From assembly GCF_900094555.1 (NCBI RefSeq), contig NZ_FMAC01000019.1, positions 1 to 64,000 on the forward strand: a stretch of DNA of 64,000 bases, written 5' to 3'. A model generated the notes under the pieces. The model saw nothing but the letters and a program-made list of their open reading frames with translations, was not told the origin of the DNA and did not search any database. A program made the position numbers and the translations under genes. This document shows positions 8,405 to 16,488 of the stretch, in pieces. Positions within the stretch are counted from its first letter, which is position 1. Every line of letters starts with the position of its first letter. The DNA comes from Martinezella hainanensis (GTDB lineage: Bacteria > Pseudomonadota > Alphaproteobacteria > Rhizobiales > Rhizobiaceae).

Positions 8405-8707
8405 ATGGTCAAGTCGGCTTCAAGACTGTTGATTGCGGTTTGCGGTACATTCTGCCTTCCTCTCACGGCGTTGGCCCAGCAGGATAACTCGCAGCAAAGC
8501 ACCGCTTCGACCTATTCCTTCAGCGTCGGGTCTCGCCCGGCCGATATCGGCACCGGCTTTTCAATCTATAGCGCGACATCGGCGACGGCAGATCAACAGT
8601 TTCATGTCCAATGCAATTGTCAGGATTTCAGCCTTGCAACAGCAACCTGTCCGGCTTCCCGTTACGAGTGTTATTGCAGCCCAAGCGCATCGCTGACCTG
8701 CGAATAG
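8405..8707 (+). CDS. Secreted six-cysteine hypothetical protein, copy 2
   Basis: 100 residues, 21 bp after copy 1, preceded by a GGAGGG stretch. The signal peptide (ASRLLIAVCGTFCLPLTALAQ) is followed by a Q/S/T-rich linker, SRPADIGTGFS matching YRRADLGSGYS of copy 1, and the same C-x-C-x9-C-x6-C-x-C-x7-C block. Conserved positions between copies include CNC, TCP, the Y-x-C-x-C core, a proline two residues after the fifth cysteine and the final C. Probably one operon with copy 1. Function unknown. Confidence 0.78.
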   Translation: MVKSASRLLIAVCGTFCLPLTALAQQDNSQQSTASTYSFSVGSRPADIGTGFSIYSATSATADQQFHVQCNCQDFSLATATCPASRYECYCSPSASLTCE

Positions 8708-8968
8708 CAGAATCAAGCCTGCCAATGTTTCAGATCGGGGCTGTGGCCTCTTCTACTTCCGGCTGAGCTCAGCGCACCGGCGAACCGCCATCAAAGATTG
8801 TCATTCTTGCCAAGCCACTCTTTTTGATGGCTATTTTTGTACAGTTTGCGTTCATGTTCGTCCGCATATGGTGTCTTCCGTCGCCCCCAGATCGCGCGTC
8901 GATTGACAATCGATATGGACGATACGATTAATAGTTTCGACATTCGTCATAGAGCGGAGGAAATGCCA

Positions 8969-9508
8969 ATGACAAGTCGTGCCATTCTGTTGATGTCTAT
9001 TGCGTCTCTCACAGTTGTAGGCTCGATGGGCCTCGCTTCTTCGGCTTCTGCGCTAACCATGAAAGAGTGCAGCGCCAAATATCAGGCTGCCAAAACCGCT
9101 GGTACGTTGAACGGCCAGAAGTGGAATGACTTCCGCGCAACGCAGTGCAGCGCCGATGCCAGCGCCACTACGACGACCACCGCTCCCGCAACCACCGCGC
9201 CAGCGGCTACGACGCCTCCCAAGACGACGAAGACGACTGCGGCAGCCAAGGTCGATGCCAGCGAGCCCGACGCCACCAAGCCGCCGGCAGCAGAACCGGC
9301 AAAGCCGACGACGGCTGCTCCGGCAGGCGTAACCTTCCCGGCAAAGGTCGACGCCAAGTATGCCAGCGAGACGCCCGGCAAGGGCCGTTTCCACACCTGC
9401 GTTGACGCCTACAATGCCGCAAAGGCCAAGAATGCGCTCGGCGGTCTGAAGTGGATCCAGAAGGGCGGCGGCTACTACAGCCTCTGCAACACCAAGCTCA
9501 AGGGCTGA
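8969..9508 (+). CDS. Secreted PsiF-like repeat protein with Thr/Pro/Ala linker
   Basis: 179 residues. The ATG at 8969 is eight bases after GGAGG; the ATG at 8963 is too close. A signal peptide ends near SASA. Two copies of a short two-cysteine module follow: CSAKYQAAKTAGTLNGQKW...C near the N-terminus and CVDAYNAAKAKNALGGLKW...C at the C-terminus, separated by about 75 residues of Thr, Ala, Pro and Lys. The module resembles PsiF-type phosphate-starvation proteins (C-x-x-x-[WY]-x-AAK). A terminator follows at 9532. Role in the envelope is inferred. Confidence 0.75.
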   Translation: MTSRAILLMSIASLTVVGSMGLASSASALTMKECSAKYQAAKTAGTLNGQKWNDFRATQCSADASATTTTTAPATTAPAATTPPKTTKTTAAAKVDASEPDATKPPAAEPAKPTTAAPAGVTFPAKVDAKYASETPGKGRFHTCVDAYNAAKAKNALGGLKWIQKGGGYYSLCNTKLKG

Positions 9509-9531
9509 TTGCCGAGTTTAGCGATGACAGG

Positions 9532-9560
9532 ACGGGCGCTTTCGGGCGCCCGTTTTCGTT
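9532..9560 (+). terminator. Intrinsic terminator after PsiF-like gene
   Basis: Stem ACGGGCGC / GCGCCCGT with a short loop and then TTTTCGTTT, 24 bp after the stop codon. Confidence 0.85.
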
Positions 9561-9568
9561 TGCAGATT

Positions 9569-10063
9569 TCAATCCCGCATCTTCTCCCATTTTTTGACAA
9601 GCCGGTCGCGCTTGAGCTTGGAAAGCCGCTGGAGCCAGAAAATGCCGTCCAGCTGGTCGATCTCGTGCTGGATGCAGATGGCCAGAAAGTCGTGCGCCTC
9701 CGCTTCATGTGTTTCGCCGGCGACATCCTGATAGCGAAAGCGGATCGATTTCGGCCTGACGATCTCCTCCGTCGCTCCGGGCATGGAAACGCTGCCCTCC
9801 ATATGCCGCATGGTCTCCGGCGACGACCATAGGATTTCCGGATTGATATAGGTGCGCACGCCATCCTCGCGACCAAGTTCGATCACGACGACCCGCTTGA
9901 GGACGCCGATATGCGGGCCGGTGATGCCGACGCCGGGCGCGGCCCGCATTGTATCCAGCAGATCGTTGACGAGCGCTCGCAGATCGTCGTCGAAGGCCGT
10001 GATGGCGGTGCAGTTGGCTCGTAATAGCGGATCAGGAAAGCGGATGATGGGGCGGACGGGCAC
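9569..10063 (-). CDS. Peptide-deformylase-like protein with degenerate metal site
   Basis: 164 residues, normal PDF length and clearly PDF-folded from the order of the three motifs. However each motif is altered: motif I is GVGITGP instead of G-x-G-x-AA-x-Q, motif II is EGSVS with serine (residue 91) in place of the metal-binding cysteine, and motif III is QHEIDQLDG with glutamine (137) in place of the second histidine of HExxH. Only H133 and E134 remain. A true deformylase needs Cys-His-His, so catalysis as a deformylase is unlikely. It stands alone, convergent with the PsiF-like gene. Relatives annotated as def-like occur in rhizobia beside genuine def genes. Confidence 0.85.
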   Translation of the reverse strand: MPVRPIIRFPDPLLRANCTAITAFDDDLRALVNDLLDTMRAAPGVGITGPHIGVLKRVVVIELGREDGVRTYINPEILWSSPETMRHMEGSVSMPGATEEIVRPKSIRFRYQDVAGETHEAEAHDFLAICIQHEIDQLDGIFWLQRLSKLKRDRLVKKWEKMRD

Positions 10064-10507
10064 GGCACTCTCTATCGGATGGAGGACATAGGTAGAAGGC
10101 GGTCAGGATAAGCGAAGATGGCGGAGATGCTATCGTCTAGATGGCTGCGCTTCCCGATGAGCCTTCTCCATTATCCAGTTGTTTTATATCGATTTCAAAA
10201 AGGGTCAGTCAGGGGTGTCGGGCAAGCCAGAGGCCTTCCAGCGAAACGGTGTTTGCCATGATTGAGGGTGCGACCGCGGCATTCTAGCATTCCGTACGTC
10301 TGTCACATCGATTCGTGGATTGAGTCGCTGGGGCGTCACCTATCTTTGTGACCATTACTATCGAATTTACTGGAAATTTCGCCCCTTAGGCCTTGCGAGC
10401 CTATAGTTTTGCGCTGCGCTGGCGGGTTCGGAGCTGACTGGAACCCATGAAAATTGACTATTACGTAAAAGTCAATATTATCGTGGGAAGCAGATAGGGG
10501 CGGATTC
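10064..10507. other. 444-bp divergent intergenic region
   Basis: Lies between the PDF-like gene (minus) and the MerR gene (plus). It contains the MerR operator palindrome near its right end (10453-10476) and a short GTCAC / GTGAC repeat near 10336-10352. I see no RNA gene or convincing small ORF. Confidence 0.5.
10453..10476. promoter_or_regulatory. Palindromic operator of the MerR-family regulator
   Basis: A 24-bp dyad with outer arms ATTGACT / AGTCAAT and a central TTACGTAA, only two mismatches over the whole length. It lies 31 bp before the TTG start. MerR regulators bind such long dyads inside their promoters, and LiuR-type members recognise TTACGTAA-like cores. Autoregulation is inferred. 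Confidence 0.6.
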
Positions 10508-10897
10508 TTGGTCGACGGATATTATAGCATAACGGAGCTCACTCGGGAATTCGGGGTTTCGACCCGGACCTTGAGGTTCTATGAGGACGAGGGTCTCATC
10601 CACCCTGAGCGCAGAGGCCGCACGCGCCTGTTCCGTCCGGCCGACCGGCGTCTCATCATGGAAATCCTGCGCGGCCGTCGCATCGGCTTCACCATCGCCG
10701 AGATTCGCGAGATCATTCAGGTCTACAAGGAGCCTCCGGGCGAAATCGGCCAGCTGAAGCTGCTGATGAAGCGCGTCGATGAGAAGCGCGACGAGTTGCG
10801 CCAGAAGCGTAAGGATATCGACGATACGCTAAGCGAACTCGATAATGTCGAGGAAGCCTGTCTCGGGCGCCTCGCCGAAATCGGCGTCGGGACGTGA
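10508..10897 (+). CDS. MerR-family transcriptional regulator (LiuR-like)
   Basis: 129 residues. The start is TTG at 10508 with AGGGGCGGA upstream, giving MVDGYYSITELTREFGVS. The winged helix covers residues 6-75 (TRTLRFYEDEGLIHPERRGRTRLF, then GRRIGFTIAEIREII), followed by a coiled-coil helix (KLLMKRVDEKRDELRQKRKD) and a short C-terminus with one cysteine. The subfamily looks like LiuR, which controls branched-chain amino-acid and fatty-acid degradation in proteobacteria. No such catabolic gene is adjacent, so targets lie elsewhere. A palindromic operator sits in its own promoter. Confidence 0.88.
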   Translation: MVDGYYSITELTREFGVSTRTLRFYEDEGLIHPERRGRTRLFRPADRRLIMEILRGRRIGFTIAEIREIIQVYKEPPGEIGQLKLLMKRVDEKRDELRQKRKDIDDTLSELDNVEEACLGRLAEIGVGT

Positions 10898-10991
10898 ACA
10901 TCTCAATCACGGCTAAGCAGACAATTTCTCAGCCATAGTTCCCCCAAGAACGCTTTCTACAAGCGAAGCGTTCCGTGGGGGATTTCATGGC

Positions 10992-11441
10992 GTGGTAACA
11001 AGAATCTCGTCTGTCTTTGCTATTCTCGCTGCCGCTATCCTGGCGAGCCCCAATTGCGGTTCAGCCGCCGACGCAGCACAGTCTGATGTGCCAGTCGCCT
11101 ATGGCCTTTTGCTTGATGGCAAGGACGCGACCTATGGCCAACAGATCTGCCATCTTTATTCTCGCTGCCAGCTTATCGACGATCAGAAGACCCAGATTGA
11201 AGTGAGCGTGACCATCGACTCCACGCAGCGTCTATCTGGCGAGGTCGCTGTTCAGTGCGGCAAACCCGACTGCTCCTTCCGAAACGAAAAAACGTCCACC
11301 AGGCTGGAAGGCGCCGTCGGTGGAGACAGGTCTCGCCAATTCGAACTCTATGCCGGCGACGGTCGGTCAGTCATGAGCAATCTAGTTTATCGCACGAGAA
11401 CGAGTATCGGTCGGATCTTCTTTCTCTTTGGAAATCAGTAG
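10992..11441 (+). CDS. Secreted hypothetical protein
   Basis: 149 residues with a GTG start at 10992 (the nearby ATG at 10987 closes after three codons); GGGGGA lies upstream. The N-terminus MVTRISSVFAILAAAILASPNCGSAADA is a signal peptide. The mature part has two cysteine pairs (CHLYSRC and CGKPDC) and a beta-rich pattern (QIEVSVTIDSTQRLSGEVAVQCG) suggesting a small disulfide-bonded beta sandwich. No family recognised. It is convergent with the methyltransferase gene. Confidence 0.6.
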   Translation: MVTRISSVFAILAAAILASPNCGSAADAAQSDVPVAYGLLLDGKDATYGQQICHLYSRCQLIDDQKTQIEVSVTIDSTQRLSGEVAVQCGKPDCSFRNEKTSTRLEGAVGGDRSRQFELYAGDGRSVMSNLVYRTRTSIGRIFFLFGNQ

Positions 11442-11487
11442 GTAACGCCGGAACGATTCCTTCAGCCGTCCTCCAATCCCTTCGCTT

Positions 11488-11961
11488 TCAAAGCCAGCGG
11501 CGCGTGCGCTTGCAGTAGAATTCGAATTCGCAGCCGAAGCGCGAGAGGAGATGCATCTCTTCGCAGCGGATGACGAGCAAGGTCGTCAATGCCGCTGCCA
11601 AAGCAGCCGTCGCCAGGAACCAGAGATTGCCGATCAGCAGACCCATTCCCGCGGTCAGCAACGTATAGCCGAGATAAGTCGGATTGCGGGTAAGGCGGAA
11701 GGGGCCTGTGGTCACCAGATGCGCGCTGCAACGCTGGGTCAGTACCGTCGTGCGGCGCTCCAGCAACGTCTTGACGGCCCAGACATTCAATGTCACCGCG
11801 AAGGCCGTCAAAAGGGCGCCGATAACCCATGAAACAAGCGCCCAGACAAAGGGCAAGGGCAACGGATACAACCGCTGCAGGCACAGCGCCGCGACAATGG
11901 CGAGGCTATAGAGCAGCGGCGGCCACGGAAAACTCAGCGACTTCGAACGATAGGCATTCAT
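11488..11961 (-). CDS. Isoprenylcysteine carboxyl methyltransferase (ICMT) family membrane protein
   Basis: 157 residues with four or five membrane segments and the family C-terminal signature: GPFRLTRNPTYLGYTLL, then EEMHLLSRFG-x-EF-x-x-Y-x-x-x-x-RRW. These bacterial relatives are SAM-dependent methyltransferases of lipids or small hydrophobic molecules; true prenylcysteine substrates are not expected. It is 12 bp downstream of the DUF1624 gene on the same strand, so the two are probably cotranscribed. Confidence 0.85.
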   Translation of the reverse strand: MNAYRSKSLSFPWPPLLYSLAIVAALCLQRLYPLPLPFVWALVSWVIGALLTAFAVTLNVWAVKTLLERRTTVLTQRCSAHLVTTGPFRLTRNPTYLGYTLLTAGMGLLIGNLWFLATAALAAALTTLLVIRCEEMHLLSRFGCEFEFYCKRTRRWL

Positions 11962-11973
11962 CGAATAACCCTG

Positions 11974-12963
11974 TCATTGCGCTTCATCCGTGCATTGTAT
12001 CGCGATTCGGCTTACACGTTCATCGCTATCTGCTTTGATCGCCCCGGATTCCAAGGGTTTGAAAAGATTCTGAGCCTGCAGTTTGTCGAGCGTGCATTGG
12101 CAGAAGCTGCGGCACATGGCTTCGCTGCCCGACCGCGTGCAGGACGCCACGCATTGCCTGATGTAGCCGACTGTCGGGTCTTGCGGCGGAGCCGGAGCGA
12201 CCAGCGACAGAAGATAGACGAGACCGAACAGCACCGGCTGGTGGACCAGATAGAAGATCAGGCTGTGGCGGCCCGCGCGGGCGACGAGATTGTGGCCAGG
12301 GCCGAATTTGGCCAGGCGCTCCAGCCAGCCCAGAGAGGTCGCCAATTGCGCCACGCCGAGGCCGAACAGGAATGGCGTCAGCCATGGAAAAAGCGGCACA
12401 TAGTCATTCGACCGTTGGATATTTTCCGAAAGACCGATCCACCAGAGCCAGGGCGCGTCAAAAAACGTCGAATGCAGCGACAGCGGCGCAACGATATTGT
12501 CGATGATGATGCCGACCGCCAGCAGCGCAGCAATCAGAAGCGTGGCGAATGCCGGTAGGCGCAGGAACAGAAGTCCGATGAGACTTGCCGCCGCGATGCT
12601 GTGCAGGATACCGAAGAATATCCATTCGTCGCGCATGCCGATGAAGGTGACGAGCGAGATGGCAGCGGCCGCCGCGACGATCATGCCCAGCCGCCGCCAG
12701 TAGGAACGCCAGCGAATCTCCGGCATATTGGCAAGCACGAGGCTGAAGCCTGCCAGGAACAGGAAGGTGCTGGCGATCGCGCGGGCGTAAAGCTTCAGCC
12801 AGCCCGTTTCCGCCGTGCCGGAATCGAGATAGCCGAAGAATTCGAAATCCCAGGTGCAATGGTAGCTTGCCATGGCCAGCAGCGCGACGCCGCGCGCCGT
12901 GTCCAGAATGCCGATGCGGGGCGTCTTTTGCGGTGCATCGGCACTCTCGGCGATAGCGACCAT
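11974..12963 (-). CDS. DUF1624 membrane acyltransferase (heparan-alpha-glucosaminide N-acetyltransferase-like) with cysteine-rich tail
   Basis: 329 residues. The membrane core (about residues 17-260) starts with the DUF1624 hallmark RIGILDTARGVALLAMASYH and ends GRHSLIFYLVHQPVLFGLVYL. Relatives transfer acetyl groups across membranes to sugars. After the last helix comes a 65-residue tail with two CX3C pairs eight residues apart (CVASC and CRSFC) plus QC and one late cysteine. Upstream of the ICMT-like gene and 61 bp after the DUF599 gene, same strand. GGAAGGA precedes the start. Substrate unknown. Confidence 0.85.
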   Translation of the reverse strand: MVAIAESADAPQKTPRIGILDTARGVALLAMASYHCTWDFEFFGYLDSGTAETGWLKLYARAIASTFLFLAGFSLVLANMPEIRWRSYWRRLGMIVAAAAAISLVTFIGMRDEWIFFGILHSIAAASLIGLLFLRLPAFATLLIAALLAVGIIIDNIVAPLSLHSTFFDAPWLWWIGLSENIQRSNDYVPLFPWLTPFLFGLGVAQLATSLGWLERLAKFGPGHNLVARAGRHSLIFYLVHQPVLFGLVYLLSLVAPAPPQDPTVGYIRQCVASCTRSGSEAMCRSFCQCTLDKLQAQNLFKPLESGAIKADSDERVSRIAIQCTDEAQ

Positions 12964-13024
12964 TGGCGGGTCCTTCCAGGCATGAACTCAAATCACGAGC
13001 GCCGCTTGGGACGGCGCGAGCATG

Positions 13025-13717
13025 TCATGGCACATCGCCATCCATAATGGCCAGACGGGCATCGGAAAAAAACTGCCGGCGGACCAGCACGATGATGATG
13101 AACATGGTCGTGACCATGAAAACGTATGGGCTCAGAAACCAGCCGAGATAGCCGATCGACAGGAAGATGGCGCGCAGGCCGGAGTTGAAGTTCCGGGCTG
13201 CGATGATGTTCATGCGGATGACGCGCTCGGCGGCGCGTTCGGCGCGCACGGGATCACGGATGGCATCTTCCAGCATGGGCAGCGAGCCGAAGAGAATGGT
13301 GCAATAGTTGAACAGCCGGTAGGCCCAGCCGAATTTGAAGAAAGCATAGCCAAAGAGGCAGGCAAGCCCGGCCACTTTGATTTCGAAGGCTGCACGGCCG
13401 CCGTTGAAGATGAAGGGCATGTCGGAGAAGAAGGCATTGATCTTATCGGTGGCGCCGAGCAGCGCAAAGCAGCTGCCGATGGCGAAGATGGATGTGGAGG
13501 CGAAGAAGCCGGTGCCGTTCTGCAAGCCTGAGAGGATCTGGGTGTCGATCATCTTCAGATCGCGGCGAAGCGAATTATAGATCCATTCCCGTCGGCGCTC
13601 GTTCATCGCCAGCGTCAGGCTGGTACGATTGAAGAAGCTGGCGCTGCTGACGATCCAGTTCAGCGCGGCCCAGAGAAAGATGAAGAGGGCGAGGGCGACA
13701 TAGTCGGCAGTCGTCAT
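13025..13717 (-). CDS. DUF599 family membrane protein
   Basis: 230 residues with about four membrane segments and the DUF599 pattern: an N-terminal helix (ADYVALALFIFLWAALNWIV), a conserved basic segment with NERRREWIYNSLRRD, and FNSGLRAIFLSIGYLGWFLSP near the C-terminus. Function is not known for the family. First gene of a probable minus-strand unit with DUF1624 and the ICMT-like gene. Confidence 0.85.
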   Translation of the reverse strand: MTTADYVALALFIFLWAALNWIVSSASFFNRTSLTLAMNERRREWIYNSLRRDLKMIDTQILSGLQNGTGFFASTSIFAIGSCFALLGATDKINAFFSDMPFIFNGGRAAFEIKVAGLACLFGYAFFKFGWAYRLFNYCTILFGSLPMLEDAIRDPVRAERAAERVIRMNIIAARNFNSGLRAIFLSIGYLGWFLSPYVFMVTTMFIIIVLVRRQFFSDARLAIMDGDVP

Positions 13718-13915
13718 AAAGGGAGATTCTCCAGATCAATCCGATGTGGACTCTATCTCAGCCCCTGCGGCGCGCAATGGCCTTCTGTTTGCTTACCCGA
13801 ATGCCTATATGTAATGTCGCTGCCATGAAATCCGATGTCGGCCAATCGCCGTGCAAGCTTGCCCCGATAGCGTAGCGTTGCCGGAAATCGATTTGCCTGG
13901 AGGCACCAAAAGTCC

Positions 13916-15325
13916 ATGTTTCTTTCAGTTTTCGATGTGTTCAAGATCGGTGTGGGACCGTCCAGCTCGCACACGATGGGGCCGATGTCGGCCGCGAATC
14001 GCTTCCTCGACCTCGTGCTTTCGAACGAATGGCCGCGTCCGTCTTCGAACGTGCATGTCGAATCGATCAAGGTCAGCTTGCATGGCTCGCTCGCCCATAC
14101 GGGCATCGGCCATGGAACGGGCAGGGCTGTCATTCTCGGCCTGATGGGTGAAAGGCCCGATAGCGTCGATCCCGACCATATGGACGGCATCATCGACGAG
14201 GTCGAGCGCAGCGGGCGCATCACGCCGCCCGGGCATCCGACCTATCGGTTCCAGCCGAAGACCGACCTTATCTTCGACAAGAAGGTGCCTCTTCCAGGCC
14301 ATGCCAACGGCATGAGCTTCTCGGCCTTCGACAAGGACGATCGCCTGCTTGTCAAGCGCATCTATTATTCTGTCGGCGGCGGCTTCGTTGTCACCGATAC
14401 CGAGCTGGAGCAGATGAAGGCCGACCGGAAAAAGCCCGCCGCGGCAGGCGAGCGTGTTCCGTTCCCCTTCGCCAGCGCCAAGCAGATGCTGGAAATGTCC
14501 GAGCGTTCCGGCCTTTCCATCGCGCAGATGAAGCGCGCCAATGAAGAGACGCATATGAGTGCCGAGGAGCTGGATGCCGGCCTCGACCGCATCTGGGCTG
14601 CCATGAGCAGCTGCATCGATCGCGGCCTCAAAGTCGATGGCATCATGCCCGGCGGGCTGAAGGTGCGCCGACGTGCACGGGCGATCCACGACAAGCTGCA
14701 GGAAGAATGGCGCAGCAACCGCATCAATCCGGTGCTCGCCAACGATTGGCTCAGCGTCTACGCCATGGCCGTCAACGAAGAGAATGCGGCCGGCGGTCGC
14801 GTCGTGACGGCGCCGACCAATGGTGCGGCCGGCGTCATTCCGGCGACGATCCGCTATTATCAGCATTTCCATGAGGATTGGGATCAGGACGGCATCCGCA
14901 ACTACCTGCTGACGGCAGCCGCAGTCGGCGGCATCATCAAGCACAATGCCTCGATTTCCGGCGCCGAAGTCGGCTGTCAGGGCGAGGTGGGTTCGGCGGC
15001 GGCTATGGCCGCTGCTGGGCTTGCCGCCGTCATGGGCGCGACGCCGGAGCAGATCGAGAACGCCGCGGAAATCGCGCTCGAGCATCACCTTGGCATGACC
15101 TGCGATCCGATCGCCGGTCTCGTTCAGGTGCCGTGCATCGAACGAAACGCGCTCGGCGCGGTCAAGGCGGTCACGGCTGCCTCGCTCGCCATTAAGGGCG
15201 ACGGCCAGCATTTCGTGCCGCTCGACGCCTGCATCGAGACCATGCGTCAGACGGGTTACGACATGAGCGAGAAATACAAGGAAACCTCGACGGGTGGCCT
15301 TGCTGTGAATGTGGTGGAATGCTGA
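13916..15325 (+). CDS. sdaA: L-serine ammonia-lyase (iron-sulfur type, single chain)
   Basis: 469 residues, the normal length. The beta domain opens with FDVFKIGVGPSSSHTMGPM and the alpha domain carries the cluster cysteines in GCQGEVGSA, TCDPIAGL and VPCIERN, the last pair being ligands of the labile 4Fe-4S centre. It converts L-serine to pyruvate and ammonia. The start at 13916 has GGAGG at a rather long 12 bases. It faces the serine hydrolase gene across 36 bp holding an imperfect 11-bp hairpin. Confidence 0.95.
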   Translation: MFLSVFDVFKIGVGPSSSHTMGPMSAANRFLDLVLSNEWPRPSSNVHVESIKVSLHGSLAHTGIGHGTGRAVILGLMGERPDSVDPDHMDGIIDEVERSGRITPPGHPTYRFQPKTDLIFDKKVPLPGHANGMSFSAFDKDDRLLVKRIYYSVGGGFVVTDTELEQMKADRKKPAAAGERVPFPFASAKQMLEMSERSGLSIAQMKRANEETHMSAEELDAGLDRIWAAMSSCIDRGLKVDGIMPGGLKVRRRARAIHDKLQEEWRSNRINPVLANDWLSVYAMAVNEENAAGGRVVTAPTNGAAGVIPATIRYYQHFHEDWDQDGIRNYLLTAAAVGGIIKHNASISGAEVGCQGEVGSAAAMAAAGLAAVMGATPEQIENAAEIALEHHLGMTCDPIAGLVQVPCIERNALGAVKAVTAASLAIKGDGQHFVPLDACIETMRQTGYDMSEKYKETSTGGLAVNVVEC

Positions 15326-15329
15326 TGCT

Positions 15330-15356
15330 GCCCAGGGTCGAAACGCGACCTTGGGC
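15330..15356. terminator. Hairpin between convergent sdaA and serine hydrolase genes
   Basis: 11-bp arms with one mismatch (GCCCAGGGTCG / CGACCTTGGGC), loop AAACG, filling nearly the whole gap between the two stop codons. No U-tract on either strand, so a weak bidirectional terminator. Confidence 0.5.
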
Positions 15357-15361
15357 AAAGA

Positions 15362-16378
15362 TCATTTGCTTATGGGAGTAGTGACGGGGACGCCGGCCAC
15401 GCGGCTTCCCAGGAGCATGACTTGCAGCTGCTCGATTTGAGCACTGCTTGGCCCGTTATTGGCGTCGCAGACCCTGTGAACCAAGACCGTCGCTATGTCC
15501 GGAAACACCATGAGATATTGGTTTCCCATGCCGGACGCCCAGTAAAATGGCTTGTCCTTGACGATTTCGGCGGCGGCTGTCGGCGGTTGCAATGCGTATC
15601 GTCCGATCCACCAGCTGTAGCCAAAACCCGCACCATGCCCGAGATCCGTATAAGGCACGGTGCTTCTGCTGATCCATTCCGCCGGAATGATCTGGGCATC
15701 ACGCCATCGGCCGCTATTCACCAGGAGCACGCCCAAGCGTGCCAGGTCACGCGCGGACATTCTGATCTTGTAGGCTGGATGGATCGATTGAGGTATCGTC
15801 TTGAAATAGAAGTGTTCCGACCGGAAATCCTGCATCTGGAGCGGGATTGCAATACGGCGGGAAAAATCGTCAGCAAGCGGAACGCCGCTCAGTTGCTGGA
15901 GGATAACCCCCAGAATATTGAAGCTCCAATTGTTGTAGAACCATTGTTCTCCGGCGACATGGGTACCTCGGGGCGGCAGGAGGGCCGGATTCTGATCGGC
16001 GGCGGCGTGATAGACCCCCGATCTCGACATCAAAAGATCAGCGATCGTCGCCTGTTTCTCTTTCGGTGTCAGTGCCGGTTCGCAATCATCGATATCCAGT
16101 TCGGCGAGAGTCATAGCCAGATCGATCGTACCCTCGATCTCATGCGTGCCGATCAATGCGCTCAGCAGGCTTTTGCGCATCGAGGCGATGCCGGTCACAT
16201 CGGCAATCTTACCCCATGAACTCACAATCAGGCCATCTTGCACGATCATGATCGCGGACGATCCGATGGTTTGCGCATAGCGGTAGGCATTTGCGAGAGC
16301 AGTGCTGGACCAGCCGAACTGGCCGGGATCATCCGCTGCCGCCCACTCGTTTGATGGGTAATCCGATGCGCTGCCCAT
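15362..16378 (-). CDS. Serine hydrolase, beta-lactamase (class C / PBP4*) family
   Basis: 338 residues. I chose the ATG at 16378 because GGAGG lies six bases upstream. The catalytic S-x-x-K is in SMRKSLLSALIG, the second motif is Y-x-N in WFYNNWS, and a C-terminal GYSWWIG segment leads to HGAGFGYS. No signal peptide, so probably cytoplasmic. Relatives are esterases, D-amino-acid peptidases or true beta-lactamases; the substrate is not predictable. Convergent with sdaA. Confidence 0.85.
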   Translation of the reverse strand: MGSASDYPSNEWAAADDPGQFGWSSTALANAYRYAQTIGSSAIMIVQDGLIVSSWGKIADVTGIASMRKSLLSALIGTHEIEGTIDLAMTLAELDIDDCEPALTPKEKQATIADLLMSRSGVYHAAADQNPALLPPRGTHVAGEQWFYNNWSFNILGVILQQLSGVPLADDFSRRIAIPLQMQDFRSEHFYFKTIPQSIHPAYKIRMSARDLARLGVLLVNSGRWRDAQIIPAEWISRSTVPYTDLGHGAGFGYSWWIGRYALQPPTAAAEIVKDKPFYWASGMGNQYLMVFPDIATVLVHRVCDANNGPSSAQIEQLQVMLLGSRVAGVPVTTPISK

Positions 16379-16488
16379 AACCGCCTCCGAGAGAATCACC
16401 TCTTGCGCTGTCAGAGGATGTTACCCACTCTGTGGATGTCGATAGCGAAAAGCTTGACGCTGCCGGGCAAAAGGATTTCAACGGCACT

